The notes: generated by a model from the letters alone, not told the origin. A stretch of DNA of 64,000 bases from a bacterium BRH_c32 (GCA_001516025.1 LOEU01000010.1:24879-88878), one strand, 5' to 3'. Numbered from the stretch's first letter, positions 37,177-47,621 are shown. Program-made: numbers and translations.

Positions 37177-38883
37177 ATGTTAAAATCGCTACAAATTAAA
37201 GATTATGCCCTAATCGAAAATGTTTTTATCGAATTCGGCAGAGGATTAAATATTATCACGGGTGAGACCGGTGCCGGTAAATCGATCCTTATCGATGCTC
37301 TTGGCGTTATACTCGGCGAGCGTGCTTCACTAGAAGTAATCCGCAAAGGTGCTTCTAAAACTATTGTCGAAGCAATGTTTGATGTCTCTAATCATCGCCG
37401 AATAAAATCGCTCCTAGAAGAAAATGATATCGAATTCCATGATGAATTAATTTTAAGAAGAGAAATTTCATTAAAGAGTTCTAATCGCTGTTTTATAAAT
37501 GACACTCCCGTTACGTTGAATTTATTAAAGGATGCAGGTGAATTATTAGTCGATCTCCACGGTCAGCATGAACATCAATCTTTACTAAAGAATGAACATC
37601 ATATCGATTTCTTAGATCAATATGTTGACGTTACCGATGATCTCGAAAAATTTAATTTAGCACGAAAGAAATTATCTTCGGTGAGATCCGAATATGAAAA
37701 AATCCTCTCGGAGAAAAAATTCTTTGCTGAAAAAAGGGAAGTATATTCTTTTCAAATTAAAGAGATCGATGCAATTGCTCCCGAAGAGAATGAAGACATT
37801 ACGTTAGAAGAAGAATTAACAAAATTAGAAAATGCCGAACAGATAATTTCTTTATCGAATGAATGTTACGAAATGCTTTTCGATCAAGAAAATGCGGTCT
37901 ATGATAAACTTGTAGAAGTGCAAAATAAATTAGCCGATCTAGCAAGGTTAGATAAATATTTCGGTGAGCTTTCGGGTGAGGCGGATTCGGCTCAAGTGAT
38001 TATTAAAGAACTTGCTCTTTCACTTCGCGATTATAAATTCAATCTCGATCTTGACTCGGAAAAATTAAATTCATTACGCTCACGACTCAATAATATTACG
38101 CACCTAAAGAAACGATATGGGAATGGCTCACTTAAAAATTTATTAGAGCATAGAAAGAAAATTGGCGATGAATTCGACTTGATAGAAAATTTTGAAGAAA
38201 AAATTTCTGCTTATAAAAAAGAGATTTCAAAACTAAGAGCCGAATGCGGTGTTATCGCGTTATCAATTTCAGAGAAGAGAAAAAAAGTTGTAAAGAGAGT
38301 AAAGCAGGAAGTGGAAAATACACTCAAGAATCTCGGTATAGCGGATGGAATTTTTGAAATTAATTTTTCATTGAATGAATCCGATGATGAAACAAATTCA
38401 ATTCCTATGAATGGCAAAAACTATTCTTTTAATAGTAAAGGTATTGATAACGTTAAGTTTTTGATTTCTACAAATCTCGGAGAAGACCCGAAACCATTGG
38501 TCAAAGTGGCTTCTGGAGGTGAAGTCTCGCGTGTGATGCTATCGCTTAAATCTGTTCTTGCAAAATCCGATAAGCTTCCGATTTTAATTTTCGATGAAAT
38601 CGATACAGGAGTAAGCGGAAGGATAGCGCAGAAAGTGGGGCAGGCACTAAAGAATCTTTCTTCCACTCATCAAATAATCGCGATTACGCATCTTCCACAG
38701 ATTGCATCTCTTTCTGATTATCATTATTCTGTGGAGAAATTAAAAATCGAAGATCGTGTGGTAAGCAACATTCGTGCGCTAAATCAATCGGAAAAGATAA
38801 ATGAAATTGCTAAATTAATAAGCGGAGAAAAAATTACTGATTCAGCAATAATAAGTGCCAAAGAACTTTTAGGAATAAACTAA
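37177..38883 (+). CDS. recN: DNA repair protein RecN
   Basis: A 568-residue SMC-like ATPase acting early in double-strand break repair. Walker A GETGAGKS is at residues 29-36, the Q-loop region DLHGQHEHQSLLK near 128-140, long coiled-coil arms from about 165 to 365, and the C-terminal signature VASGGEVSRVMLSLK, Walker B LPILIFDEIDTGVSG and AITHLPQIA. Length and all motifs are normal. The gene is divergent from the initiator tRNA. No SOS-type operator was recognised in the 120-bp gap. It is followed within 25 bp by an outer-membrane protein gene. Confidence 0.95.
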   Translation: MLKSLQIKDYALIENVFIEFGRGLNIITGETGAGKSILIDALGVILGERASLEVIRKGASKTIVEAMFDVSNHRRIKSLLEENDIEFHDELILRREISLKSSNRCFINDTPVTLNLLKDAGELLVDLHGQHEHQSLLKNEHHIDFLDQYVDVTDDLEKFNLARKKLSSVRSEYEKILSEKKFFAEKREVYSFQIKEIDAIAPEENEDITLEEELTKLENAEQIISLSNECYEMLFDQENAVYDKLVEVQNKLADLARLDKYFGELSGEADSAQVIIKELALSLRDYKFNLDLDSEKLNSLRSRLNNITHLKKRYGNGSLKNLLEHRKKIGDEFDLIENFEEKISAYKKEISKLRAECGVIALSISEKRKKVVKRVKQEVENTLKNLGIADGIFEINFSLNESDDETNSIPMNGKNYSFNSKGIDNVKFLISTNLGEDPKPLVKVASGGEVSRVMLSLKSVLAKSDKLPILIFDEIDTGVSGRIAQKVGQALKNLSSTHQIIAITHLPQIASLSDYHYSVEKLKIEDRVVSNIRALNQSEKINEIAKLISGEKITDSAIISAKELLGIN

Positions 38884-38907
38884 AATAAATCAAGCAGGAG
38901 AGTGTGT

Positions 38908-39957
38908 ATGAAAAAATCATTAATTCTTTTATTAGTTGTCTTAATGACCGGATTTGTTTCGGCACAGTCATTAGAAGAAACATTATCAAACTTATCTTCA
39001 ACGGCAGGTAAAGCTTATGTAAAACCGGTTACATCTGCGTTCGGTTCAAATTTAAATTCAGGCTGGGTTCACGGAGTTCCTCCTAAATCTTTGATTGGTT
39101 TCCATTTCAATCTCAAGCTTGTGGCTATGGGTTCATTCTTTTCTGATGATCAAAAAAGTTTTTCTGAATCAGGTACATTTGTTTTCAGTAATTCTCAGAT
39201 CGATGCTATCATAAAAAATTCAGGGTATCAACCGGGCACTCCTCAATACAATGCAATTTATAGTGAAATGCAGAATAAAGCATTCGGGGTTAATTTTAAT
39301 GGTCCTACCGTTAATGGTAATAAAGATGAATACGTTAAAGTTAATTTCCCTGGCGCAAAAGTTAATGGTCAGGATGTTGCTAAATATACTGTTGATTTAA
39401 CTGATGTAAAAGGATTTTTAGATGAATTACCTGCATTACCAATGGGTGCTATCCAAGTAACGGCGGGTACGGTTTTGGGAACTTATGTTTCGGTTCGTTA
39501 TTTCCCAAGCATTGATGTTCAAGATATCGGTAAAGTATCTTTCTGGGGAGCAGGATTAATTCATAATATCGGATATTGGATTCCTAATCCTTTACCAATA
39601 GATATAGGGGCAGGATTCTTTTACCAGAATTTGAAAGCAGGCGATATTTTAGAAACAAAGGCAACTCAATTTGGTTTATATGCAAGTAAAACATTCGGCG
39701 CAGGAGTTTCATTTACTCCTTATGTCGGCGCTACTTTAGAAACATTTACGACTGATGTTTCTTATACCTATGAATCAAACCAGATTAATGAACTTGGTTC
39801 TAAAGTAAAAGTCCCGATTAAGCTTGAGCTTGAAGGAGAAAATTCTGTTGGTTTCACTTTCGGATTCAATATCAAATTAGCAGTATTAAATATTAACGCT
39901 GATTATAAGGCAGCTAAAGTCAGTACCGCATCATTAGGTCTCTCGTTAGGATTCTAA
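38908..39957 (+). CDS. Outer-membrane beta-barrel-like protein (DUF6588-like)
   Basis: A 349-residue protein with a signal peptide (to VSAQ, about residue 19) and alternating strands rich in Gly and aromatic residues in the second half (YVSVRYFPSIDVQ; GLYASKTFGAGVSFTPYVGA), ending SLGLSLGF with a terminal Phe, typical of outer-membrane barrels. The set of features fits DUF6588, a family of unknown function in this phylum; the assignment is from memory of the family. AGGAG seven bases before the ATG at 38908 decides the start over the GTG at 38902. A terminator follows at once. Confidence 0.75.
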   Translation: MKKSLILLLVVLMTGFVSAQSLEETLSNLSSTAGKAYVKPVTSAFGSNLNSGWVHGVPPKSLIGFHFNLKLVAMGSFFSDDQKSFSESGTFVFSNSQIDAIIKNSGYQPGTPQYNAIYSEMQNKAFGVNFNGPTVNGNKDEYVKVNFPGAKVNGQDVAKYTVDLTDVKGFLDELPALPMGAIQVTAGTVLGTYVSVRYFPSIDVQDIGKVSFWGAGLIHNIGYWIPNPLPIDIGAGFFYQNLKAGDILETKATQFGLYASKTFGAGVSFTPYVGATLETFTTDVSYTYESNQINELGSKVKVPIKLELEGENSVGFTFGFNIKLAVLNINADYKAAKVSTASLGLSLGF

Positions 39958-39977
39958 AAAAAATAATTATTAAGTTT

Positions 39978-40006
39978 AAGCCCCGGTCTAAAGCCGGGGT
40001 TTTGTT
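39978..40006 (+). terminator. Rho-independent terminator after the barrel gene
   Basis: AAGCCCCGG, loop TCTAAAG, CCGGGGTTTT with T residues after the stem (arms 39981-39986 and 39994-39999, extended by flanking A/T pairs). It stops transcription from recN and the barrel gene before hemW. Confidence 0.85.
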
Positions 40007-40018
40007 TTAGGAACACAT

Positions 40019-41149
40019 TTGAAAGAAATTGCTTTATATATTCATATTCCGTTTTGCGACCATAAGTGTATCTATTGCGATTTTTATTCGATTACTAATT
40101 ATACGAACGAATCAAATTATCTCACTGCAATTCTTAAAGAAATTAGTTACTATGGTAATCTCTATTACAAAGAGAGGAAAGTAATTTCTGTTTTTTTTGG
40201 CGGAGGCACTCCATCTTTTATGTCGCTCGAATATATCGGGTCTATACTAAATGAGTTAAAAAAGAATTTTTCTTTCAGCAAAGATATCGAAATCACACTC
40301 GAAACCAATCCCGGAACGGTCAATATAGAGAAGCTAAAACAATTCAGGGATATCGGAATTAATCGTTTGAGTGTGGGGATTCAATCATTCATAGAGGAAG
40401 AATTAAAATTCTTGACCCGAATTCACGATGCCGAGACAGCTCGTAGAACAATCATTGATGCAAAAAATGCCGGTTTCGAGAATATTAATCTTGATCTTAT
40501 TTTTAATCTTCCAAAACAATCGAAAGAAAATTGGCTTTATAATTTAGAAGAAGCGATGAAGCTACCAATTACTCATATATCCGCATATAGCTTAATTTTA
40601 GAAAAGGGGACGATACTTAACAAAATGGTTCTTGACGGTAAAGTGGAAATGCAAGATGAAGATTATGATGCGGAGCTTTACGAAATTACTATAAAGCATT
40701 TAGAAGTGAAGGGGTATGAGCAATATGAAGTTTCCAATTTTGCTAGCCCCGGATTCCAATGCATTCATAATAACGCTTATTGGGGAGGTAAAGATTTTAT
40801 CGGATTCGGCACTTCGGCTCATTCTTTTATTGATAATAAAAGATGGTGGAACTACTCATCGCTTAATCTTTATATAGAAGCAATGAATAAAAAAGGTATT
40901 GGAGTGGCGGGAAGTGAATTAATAACGAAAGAGCAGCAGCTTGAAGAGTTTGTGATGCTTTCCCTTAGGAGCAGTGGGGTTAATCTAATTGAATTAGAAA
41001 AAAGGTTTGGCGGCGAATGGTTCAAGAGAAATAATAATTTAATTAATCAATTAGTAAATAATAATTATCTCACCAAAAGTTTGGACTTAATTAAATTAAC
41101 TCCGTCAGGTTATGCAATTTGTGATGAAATTTTGAAAAATTTTGATTAG
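40019..41149 (+). CDS. hemW: HemW, radical SAM haem chaperone-like protein
   Basis: A 376-residue HemN-like radical SAM protein. The 4Fe-4S motif is Cys13-xxx-Cys17-xx-Cys20 (IPFCDHKCIYCDFYS), with the single-Cys difference from HemN (no fourth Cys after CxxC) that marks HemW, a haem-binding chaperone rather than coproporphyrinogen dehydrogenase. Other blocks are FFGGGTPSFMS, ETNPGTVN, RLSVGIQSF and the C-terminal HemN domain (GGKDFIGFGTSAHSF). Translation starts at TTG, with AGGAA five bases before it. The terminator before it means hemW has its own promoter in a very short gap or depends on read-through. Confidence 0.9.
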   Translation: MKEIALYIHIPFCDHKCIYCDFYSITNYTNESNYLTAILKEISYYGNLYYKERKVISVFFGGGTPSFMSLEYIGSILNELKKNFSFSKDIEITLETNPGTVNIEKLKQFRDIGINRLSVGIQSFIEEELKFLTRIHDAETARRTIIDAKNAGFENINLDLIFNLPKQSKENWLYNLEEAMKLPITHISAYSLILEKGTILNKMVLDGKVEMQDEDYDAELYEITIKHLEVKGYEQYEVSNFASPGFQCIHNNAYWGGKDFIGFGTSAHSFIDNKRWWNYSSLNLYIEAMNKKGIGVAGSELITKEQQLEEFVMLSLRSSGVNLIELEKRFGGEWFKRNNNLINQLVNNNYLTKSLDLIKLTPSGYAICDEILKNFD

Positions 41150-41176
41150 CTTGTATTCAAATTAATGTGAGGGTAT

Positions 41177-41905
41177 ATGGAAAAATATAAAGAGATAGCG
41201 CCTGTTTCGATTTTGTCATTTACAATTCTTTTATCTATCGTAATTCTCGCCTTTGTTTGGAAATCGGCAAAATCAGCCGAGCAGACTATCACCGTTACAG
41301 GTTCGGCAAAGAAAACAATTACTTCCGATCTTGGGATTCAAAGAGTTTCAATACAAGTAGTTTCGTATGATCGCAAAACCGCTTATCAGCAATTGGTTTC
41401 TCAGGCACCTACATTAATTACTTTCCTGGAAAAGAAAGGGATTAAAAAAGATCAAGTGGAAATGTTCCCGATAAATGGATATTCGGTAAATAAAATGAAT
41501 GACAATGGTTACCCCACGAATGAGGTTTCTCATTATGTGTATAGCCAGCGGTTCGAGATTAAAGATAGCGATGTAAATAAAATCAAAGATTTATCATTAC
41601 AATTGGTTTCGCTTGTAGAAAGCGGGCTTGATATCCAGGTGGATTCACCTGAGTATCTATATTCCAAGATTGATGACGAGAAGGTAGTGATTCAGGCAGA
41701 GGCAGCAAAAAATGCTATGGATAGGGCTCAAAAGGTAGCAGAATCAACCGGCAGAGACCTTGGACCGCTCCGAAATGCAAGAATGGGAGTTATTCAAATT
41801 ACTCCTCCTAATTCAAATATGATTTCCGATTATGGAGTAAATGATAATACTTCAATTATAAAAGAAATCAATGCGGTAGTATCGGCATCGTTCGAAATTG
41901 ACTAA
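41177..41905 (+). CDS. SIMPL (DUF541) domain protein
   Basis: A 242-residue protein with one N-terminal hydrophobic segment (residues 14-31) acting as anchor or signal and a SIMPL/DUF541 domain: ITVTGSAKKTITSDLGIQR at the start, YDRKTAYQQL and GLDIQVDSPEYLYSK in the middle, ending VSASFEID. SIMPL proteins are periplasmic or membrane-bound, form rings in some species, and have been tied to oxidative stress and signalling; the role here is unknown. TGAGGG about ten bases upstream is the likely ribosome binding site. Confidence 0.85.
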   Translation: MEKYKEIAPVSILSFTILLSIVILAFVWKSAKSAEQTITVTGSAKKTITSDLGIQRVSIQVVSYDRKTAYQQLVSQAPTLITFLEKKGIKKDQVEMFPINGYSVNKMNDNGYPTNEVSHYVYSQRFEIKDSDVNKIKDLSLQLVSLVESGLDIQVDSPEYLYSKIDDEKVVIQAEAAKNAMDRAQKVAESTGRDLGPLRNARMGVIQITPPNSNMISDYGVNDNTSIIKEINAVVSASFEID

Positions 41906-41966
41906 GAATGATAAATATTTAAATATTTGCTAATCAGTACTCAATTAACTATATTAATAAGTCTCT

Positions 41967-41990
41967 AATCGCCCTTCTTGGGCGATTTTT
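41967..41990 (+). terminator. Terminator-like hairpin directly before rimP
   Basis: AATCGCCC, five-base loop, GGGCGATT followed by five T residues. It would end the SIMPL transcript, but it finishes only about 11 bases before the rimP ATG, leaving almost no room for a separate promoter and leader. An attenuator for the downstream operon is the alternative. Confidence 0.75.
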
Positions 41991-42001
41991 GTTTATAAAC
42001 T

Positions 42002-42448
42002 ATGAGTAAGAATATTATAACAACAGAAATAGAAAAATTAGTTACTTCCTTAGGATTTCTTCCGATAGAAATTAATTTTCGAGGTGATTCAAAACTACAA
42101 ATAGTAGAAGTATTTCTCGATAACGAAAAAGGTGTAACTTCTGAAGATTGCTCGGCAATAGCCAGAGCTATTAATGAACTCATTGATCAAGAAAATTTAA
42201 TCGAATCGCAGTATCGCCTTGATGTTTCTTCCCCCGGAGTAGATCGACCCCTTAAGTTCCTTGCTCAATATAAAAAACATTTAAACAGAAAATTAGAGAT
42301 CGAATATAATCATGAAGGTACAACAAAAAAGATTACCGGACTGTTTATTGAATTAAATAACGAGGAACTAACAATAAAAGAAAAGAAAGACCTTTATTTT
42401 ATTAAGTTCACCGATATAATAAAATCGAAAGTATTAATTAGTTTTTAA
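42002..42448 (+). CDS. rimP: Ribosome maturation factor RimP
   Basis: A 148-residue RimP, needed for assembly of the 30S subunit. The N-terminal alpha/beta domain has the core ENLIESQYRLDVSSPGVDRPL (residues about 60-80, key SSPGVDRPL) and the C-terminal SH3-like domain follows from about 85. It opens the classical rimP-nusA-infB cluster. There is no Shine-Dalgarno sequence, because a hairpin with a T run occupies the upstream bases. The nusA ATG follows 15 bases after its stop, so the two are co-transcribed. Confidence 0.93.
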   Translation: MSKNIITTEIEKLVTSLGFLPIEINFRGDSKLQIVEVFLDNEKGVTSEDCSAIARAINELIDQENLIESQYRLDVSSPGVDRPLKFLAQYKKHLNRKLEIEYNHEGTTKKITGLFIELNNEELTIKEKKDLYFIKFTDIIKSKVLISF

Positions 42449-42463
42449 TTATGGAGAAAATAA

Positions 42464-43708
42464 ATGAATAGTGAGATTGTAGAATCCTTTTCGCAGATGG
42501 TGCGCGAGAAAAGTGTCGATAAAGAATTGCTTGCCGGCATTATTGAAGAAATTTTCGGGATTCTGGTAAAGAAAAAATATGGCGAAGATGCCAATTTTAG
42601 CGTTGTCGTGAATATGGATAAAGGGGATATCGAAATATTTCTTGAAAGAGAAATTGTTGAAAAAGTAGAAGACCCTAGTCTTCAGGTTAGTATCGATGAA
42701 GTAAATACAAAAGGCAATGAAGATGGATTAGAAGTTGGAGACGATTATGTGGAAAGAATTGAACTTTCGGACTTCGGCAGAAGACTAATTAATCTTGCTC
42801 GTCAGAACCTAAGTCAAAAAATTAGAGAAATTGAAAAAGAACTTGTTCTTAATGAATATAAAGAGATGCTTGGTGAAATCGTAGTTGGTGATATTTATCA
42901 GGTAAGAAGAAATGATGTTTTAGTAAATCATAATAAAAATGAAATGAGCATTCCCCGCTTAGAGCAGATCCCGAAAGAGAAATATAGAAAAGGGGATACT
43001 ATTAGAGCGGTTATAAAAGAAGTAAAAAGTACTCCTACCGGAACAGCGATTATTATATCTAGAGCAGATAATTTGTTTTTAAGAAGATTATTTGAAATCG
43101 AAATTCCGGAAATTTATGATGGAGTGATAGAGATTAAGAGAATTGCACGTGAGCCGGGTGAACGAGCAAAAGTAGCCGTTGAATCTCACGATAATAGAAT
43201 TGATGCAGTTGGTGCTTGCGTTGGTATGAAGGGAGTCAGAATTCATGCTATCGTCCGCGAATTGAATAATGAAAATATTGATGTAATAAATTATTCAGAT
43301 GATCCATTTGTTTTTATTCAGCGTGCATTATTACCTGCTAAGCTAAAACAGATTGAGATTGATGAAGAAAATAAAAAATGTACAGTATTTGCCGATAGCG
43401 ATCAAGTTTCCTTAATCGTTGGTAGAAGCGGAGTAAATATTCGTTTGGCAATTAAACTTACCGGATATGAAATTGAAGTCATCCGTGAAGAAAAACCATT
43501 TGAAGAATATGAAGAAGATATCGAGTTAGTAGAATTAAGAGAAGAGCTTGGCGAATTTGTAGATATTTTAATTAATAATAGATTTGATACAGCGGTGGAA
43601 GTGCTTTCTGCGGGTGTTGAAAAACTAAAAGAAATTGAAGGAATTGACGAACAAAAAGCTAATGAAATAATAGAAATCTTAAAGAACCAATTTGAAGAAG
43701 AAGAATAA
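42464..43708 (+). CDS. nusA: Transcription termination/antitermination factor NusA
   Basis: A 414-residue NusA: N-terminal RNA-polymerase-binding domain (1-130), S1 domain (about 132-200, GEIVVGDIYQVRRNDVLV), KH1 and KH2 (about 205-350, with VGACVGMKGVRIHAI and VGRSGVNIRLAIKLTGYEIEV), and a short acidic tail with a helix-hairpin-helix-like repeat (EGIDEQKANEIIEIL). It controls pausing, termination and antitermination. It lacks the two long acidic repeats of the E. coli protein, like most Bacteroidota homologues. GGAG lies nine bases upstream of the start. Confidence 0.96.
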   Translation: MNSEIVESFSQMVREKSVDKELLAGIIEEIFGILVKKKYGEDANFSVVVNMDKGDIEIFLEREIVEKVEDPSLQVSIDEVNTKGNEDGLEVGDDYVERIELSDFGRRLINLARQNLSQKIREIEKELVLNEYKEMLGEIVVGDIYQVRRNDVLVNHNKNEMSIPRLEQIPKEKYRKGDTIRAVIKEVKSTPTGTAIIISRADNLFLRRLFEIEIPEIYDGVIEIKRIAREPGERAKVAVESHDNRIDAVGACVGMKGVRIHAIVRELNNENIDVINYSDDPFVFIQRALLPAKLKQIEIDEENKKCTVFADSDQVSLIVGRSGVNIRLAIKLTGYEIEVIREEKPFEEYEEDIELVELREELGEFVDILINNRFDTAVEVLSAGVEKLKEIEGIDEQKANEIIEILKNQFEEEE

Positions 43709-43734
43709 TCATAACACTTTAACCGGAATTAAAA

Positions 43735-46566
43735 ATGTCAGAAGCAGCAAAAAATAAGAAATTAAAAATCTATAAATTAGCGGCAGAGTATAATCTTTCG
43801 TCTGATTCGATTATTGATCACTTAGTGAAAAAAGGTTTTGAAATTAAAAACCATATGACAATAGTAAGTGATGAAATGCTTGCTGAAATCAATTCGCATT
43901 TCAAGAAAGATATCGAAAAACAAGAGAAACATAAAAAGAAAATTGACGAATACAAAAAGAAAGTCGATAAATCTGATGCAGATGAAAAGAAGCACGAAGA
44001 AGCTCCACCTGTTGCTGTTCCTGAACCTGTCAAAGAGGAAACAGTTCCTGTTTCAAAAGAACCGGTTCTGGAACCTGGAATAGAAAAGAGCGAAGAAGCA
44101 TTAGAAGAAACTCCCGCTGTTGAAGCAATTGAACCGGTTAAAGAAAGCACAGAAATCAAATCTGAAACTGTACCGGAACAAAAAGCTACCACAGAAGCCA
44201 CAGCTACTGAGACTGAATCAAAAGTTACTGAAGCTAAGAATGAACCGGAAGAAAGTGATGTTGCAGCCGGCATTGAAGAACAGGTTATTGTTGAAGCTGA
44301 AGCTGTAACGGAAGCTCCTGAAACAGTAGAACCAATAAAATCTTTTAGAACAAAAGCAGAGATTGAATTAGACACTCGTAAAAAGGGTTTGACCATTGTA
44401 GGTAAAATTGATCTAAATAGAAAACGTAAAGATGATAGAAAAGATGATAGAGGTGCAAGGCCGGATCAACAGAAGCAAGATGGAAATAAAACTGGGCAGA
44501 CGAATGGTAATGTTGTAACTAAAAAAGTCGGTGAAGTGGAATCGGAAGCCGATAAAAAGAAGAAGAAAAAAGTTCTTAAAGCAAAAAAGAAAACTAAAAC
44601 CGGTGATGAACCGACTGATCCGATTGTAGCTAAGAAGAAAAAGAAAATTAAAAAATTAGAAGTAGATAAAAGAGAAGTAGAAGAAGCTATTAAACGCACA
44701 CTGCTTAGTATAGATGAATCTGCAATGGGCGATAGAGCTTCTGCCAAAAAGAAAAAACGTAAAGAAAAAGCTGAAATTCAGGAAAAGATTCAAGAGCAAA
44801 AAGAGATTGAAAAATCGACTCTGAAAGTAACAGAATTTATTTCGGTTAATGAATTAGCTAATATGATGAAAGTTCCCGTTACCGATGTAATTCAAAAATG
44901 TCTTGGATTAGGAATAATGGTTTCGATTAATCAACGTCTTGATGTCGATACTATTACATTAGTTGCAGATGAATTTGAATTTAATATTGAGCTTCAGGAA
45001 GAATTCCATACAGATATAGATGTGGATGAAGCAGACTCACCGGAAACATTACAACCTCGTCCTGCCGTAGTTACAATCATGGGACACGTTGATCATGGTA
45101 AGACATCACTCTTGGATTATATAAGAAGAGAGAATGTGGTAGCAGGTGAATCAGGCGGAATTACTCAGCACATAGGTGCCTATAAAGTAATTATACAAGA
45201 TGGAAGAGAAATTGCATTCTTGGATACACCGGGTCATGAAGCATTCACTGCAATGCGTGCTCGTGGTGCTAAGGTTACAGATATCGTTGTATTAATCGTT
45301 GCAGCGGATGATGCAGTGATGCCGCAGACAGTAGAGGCAATTAATCATGCTCAAGCTGCCGGTGTGCCGATTATTATTGCTATAAATAAAATTGATAAAC
45401 CTAGTTCTAATATTGAAAAGATCAGACAGCAATTAGCAGATAGAAATGTACTTGTAGAGGAATGGGGCGGTAAATATCAGTGCGTAGAGATCTCTGCAAA
45501 AACCGGATTGAATGTTGATCTTCTACTTGAGAAAATTGTTCTCGAAGCTGAGCTTCTCGAACTAAAAGCTAATCCCGATAGAGATGCTCGCGGTACTATT
45601 ATTGAGTCTCAGTTAGATAAAGGTCGTGGTATTACTGCTACTGTCCTTGTTCAAAAAGGGACATTAAGAATTGGCGATCCATTCGTAGCAGGAGTTGTTC
45701 ATGGTCGTGTTCGTGCAATGTTTGATGAAAGAAATAATAAAGTAAGTGAAGCAGGTCCATCAACTCCTGTATTGGTTCTTGGGTTTGAAAATGCACCTCA
45801 AGCCGGTGATACATTTATTAGTGTTGAATCCGAGAGAGCTGCACGCGAAATTTCAATTAAGCGTTCACAAGTAAAACGTGAGCAGGATCATAGACAAGTA
45901 AAATTAATTACTTTAGATGAAATAGCTAATCAGATAAGTATCGGAGGAGTAAAAGAATTACCAATCATCGTAAAAGGTGATGTGGATGGTTCTATCGAAG
46001 CATTATCGGATTCTTTTATGAAAATTGCGAATAAAGAAGTGAATGTACGCGTAATCCATAAAGGTGTCGGAGCAATTAGCGAAGGAGACGTTCTTCTGGC
46101 TGCTGCATCTAATGCTATTATTATTGGATTCCATGTAAGACCCAATGTTAATGCACGTAAGCTTGCCGAAACACAAAAAGTTGATATCAGACTTTATAAT
46201 GTAATCTATGATGCTATTAATGAAGTTAGATCAGCAATTGAAGGTATGTTATCGCCGACTCTTTCAGAAGAGATGGTTGCCGCAGTAGAAGTAAGACAAA
46301 CTTTCAAAGTTCCTAAAGCAGGCACTATTGCAGGTTGTTACGTTACCGAGGGTAAGATCACAAGGCAAAATAAAATTCGTCTTATTAGAGATGGAATCGT
46401 TATCTATGAAGGTGATTTAAGTACATTAAAGAGATTCAAAGACGATGTTAAAGAAGTGGATGCAGGTTATGAATGCGGTCTTGCAATTGCAAGCTTTAAT
46501 GATATTAAAGTAGGCGATGTAATCGAAGCATATAAAATTATTGAAACAAAGAAAAAATTGGTATAA
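43735..46566 (+). CDS. infB: Translation initiation factor IF-2
   Basis: A 943-residue IF-2 that delivers fMet-tRNA to the 30S subunit. Residues 8-60 form the N-terminal IF2_N subdomain ([17 protein letters not shown]). Residues about 65-330 are a low-complexity Glu/Lys/Pro/Ala linker with two lysine-rich clusters. A second IF2_N motif is at about 365-415. The GTPase domain begins near 440: G1 GHVDHGKT at 450-457, G3 DTPGHE and G4 NKID; domains II-IV follow. The linker makes long false open frames on both strands. Its stop shares a base with the rbfA start (TAATG). Confidence 0.96.
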   Translation: MSEAAKNKKLKIYKLAAEYNLSSDSIIDHLVKKGFEIKNHMTIVSDEMLAEINSHFKKDIEKQEKHKKKIDEYKKKVDKSDADEKKHEEAPPVAVPEPVKEETVPVSKEPVLEPGIEKSEEALEETPAVEAIEPVKESTEIKSETVPEQKATTEATATETESKVTEAKNEPEESDVAAGIEEQVIVEAEAVTEAPETVEPIKSFRTKAEIELDTRKKGLTIVGKIDLNRKRKDDRKDDRGARPDQQKQDGNKTGQTNGNVVTKKVGEVESEADKKKKKKVLKAKKKTKTGDEPTDPIVAKKKKKIKKLEVDKREVEEAIKRTLLSIDESAMGDRASAKKKKRKEKAEIQEKIQEQKEIEKSTLKVTEFISVNELANMMKVPVTDVIQKCLGLGIMVSINQRLDVDTITLVADEFEFNIELQEEFHTDIDVDEADSPETLQPRPAVVTIMGHVDHGKTSLLDYIRRENVVAGESGGITQHIGAYKVIIQDGREIAFLDTPGHEAFTAMRARGAKVTDIVVLIVAADDAVMPQTVEAINHAQAAGVPIIIAINKIDKPSSNIEKIRQQLADRNVLVEEWGGKYQCVEISAKTGLNVDLLLEKIVLEAELLELKANPDRDARGTIIESQLDKGRGITATVLVQKGTLRIGDPFVAGVVHGRVRAMFDERNNKVSEAGPSTPVLVLGFENAPQAGDTFISVESERAAREISIKRSQVKREQDHRQVKLITLDEIANQISIGGVKELPIIVKGDVDGSIEALSDSFMKIANKEVNVRVIHKGVGAISEGDVLLAAASNAIIIGFHVRPNVNARKLAETQKVDIRLYNVIYDAINEVRSAIEGMLSPTLSEEMVAAVEVRQTFKVPKAGTIAGCYVTEGKITRQNKIRLIRDGIVIYEGDLSTLKRFKDDVKEVDAGYECGLAIASFNDIKVGDVIEAYKIIETKKKLV

Positions 46567-46922
46567 TGTCGCATAGAATAAAAAAAGTGGAAAGTTTTAT
46601 TAAAGAAGAACTTAGCTCTATATTTCTTCTTAAAATACAAGATCCTAATATTGGATTATTGACTATTACAAGTGTGAAAGTTACTCCTGATCTTAAAATA
46701 GCAAGGGTGTATCTTTCTGTATTTGATAAAGAGAAAAGAGCAATGGTACTTGAAAAAGTTCATGAAATGAAGAGTAGATTCCGTACAGAATTAGCTCGTA
46801 GGATTACTCTTCGTTCCGTGCCCGATTTAGAATTCTATATTGACGATACTCTTGATTACGTAGAGAAGATGGAAAATTTATTCAAAGAAATTCATAAAAA
46901 TGATTCTAAGAACGAAGAGTGA
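46566..46922 (+). CDS. rbfA: Ribosome-binding factor A
   Basis: RbfA, 118 residues, a KH-fold protein needed for 16S rRNA 5'-end maturation and cold adaptation. The sequence shows SHRIKKVESFIKEELSSIF, the IGLLTITSVKVTPDLKIARVYLSVF strand pair (spaced over residues 28-52) and the RSVPDLEFYIDDTLDY end. It overlaps infB by one base and truB by 23 bases, so all three are translated from one message. Confidence 0.93.
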   Translation: MSHRIKKVESFIKEELSSIFLLKIQDPNIGLLTITSVKVTPDLKIARVYLSVFDKEKRAMVLEKVHEMKSRFRTELARRITLRSVPDLEFYIDDTLDYVEKMENLFKEIHKNDSKNEE

Positions 46923-47613
46923 TTTTAGCGATATAGATTTTAATAAGGGAGAGGTGATACTTATTGATAAGGAGAAAGGTTTTACTTCCTTTGATATAGT
47001 ACATCGGATGCGGCGACTTTCAGGAGTTAAAAAAGTCGGACATGCGGGCACTCTTGATCCTAAAGCATCGGGTTTATTGATTATTTGTACAGGTAAGAAA
47101 ACTAAAGAGATTACTGAATATCAGAATCTCGAAAAGACGTATGAGGGCATATTTACTATTGGAAACACCACTCCTTCTTTTGATTCCGAGACTGAATTTG
47201 ACAGTGACCATTTAGATATTGCTGCCAATATTACTCTCGAACAAATAGAAGAAGCAAAGAAAGAATTTATGGGAGCAATTTACCAAGTGCCGCCAATGTA
47301 TTCGGCACTTAAACTAAATGGTAAAGCACTCTATAAATATGCACGCAAAGGCGTAACAGTGGAACGAGCGCCTCGTCCTGTGGAAATTTATTCTTTTAAT
47401 ATTTTGAAATTCGAGTTCCCTGATATCCATTTTGAAATAAAATGCTCGAAAGGTACTTATATAAGAGTAATAGCAAATGATTTAGGTGCTAAACTTGGAT
47501 GTGGAGCTTTTTTGAAATCTTTAAGGCGAACTCAAATAGGGAGTTATAATGTATCTGATGCTTTTGAAGTGGAAGAACTAAAAAAATTACTCATTCCTAA
47601 TCCGGTTAATTAG
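46900..47613 (+). CDS. truB: tRNA pseudouridine(55) synthase TruB
   Basis: A 237-residue TruB, which makes pseudouridine 55 in the T loop of tRNAs. The catalytic block VGHAGTLDPKASGLL (Asp in TLDP, near residue 48) and YEGIFTIGNTTPSFD, VPPMYSALKLNGKALYKYAR and KCSKGTYIRVIANDLG are all present. The C-terminal PUA domain of longer homologues is missing, which is common. The ATG at 46900 lies inside rbfA. RibF follows after nine bases. Confidence 0.94.
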   Translation: MILRTKSDFSDIDFNKGEVILIDKEKGFTSFDIVHRMRRLSGVKKVGHAGTLDPKASGLLIICTGKKTKEITEYQNLEKTYEGIFTIGNTTPSFDSETEFDSDHLDIAANITLEQIEEAKKEFMGAIYQVPPMYSALKLNGKALYKYARKGVTVERAPRPVEIYSFNILKFEFPDIHFEIKCSKGTYIRVIANDLGAKLGCGAFLKSLRRTQIGSYNVSDAFEVEELKKLLIPNPVN

Positions 47614-47621
47614 AGCAATAG

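Noticed and set aside
43868..44308. Two lysine-rich frames inside infB on the same strand
   Set aside because: Frame shadows of the IF-2 linker.
43818..44396. 192-codon open frame opposite infB, rich in Ser, Thr, Val and Ala
   Set aside because: It is the antisense of the low-complexity Glu/Lys/Ala linker of IF-2; such linkers give long empty frames and it has no ribosome binding site or domain.
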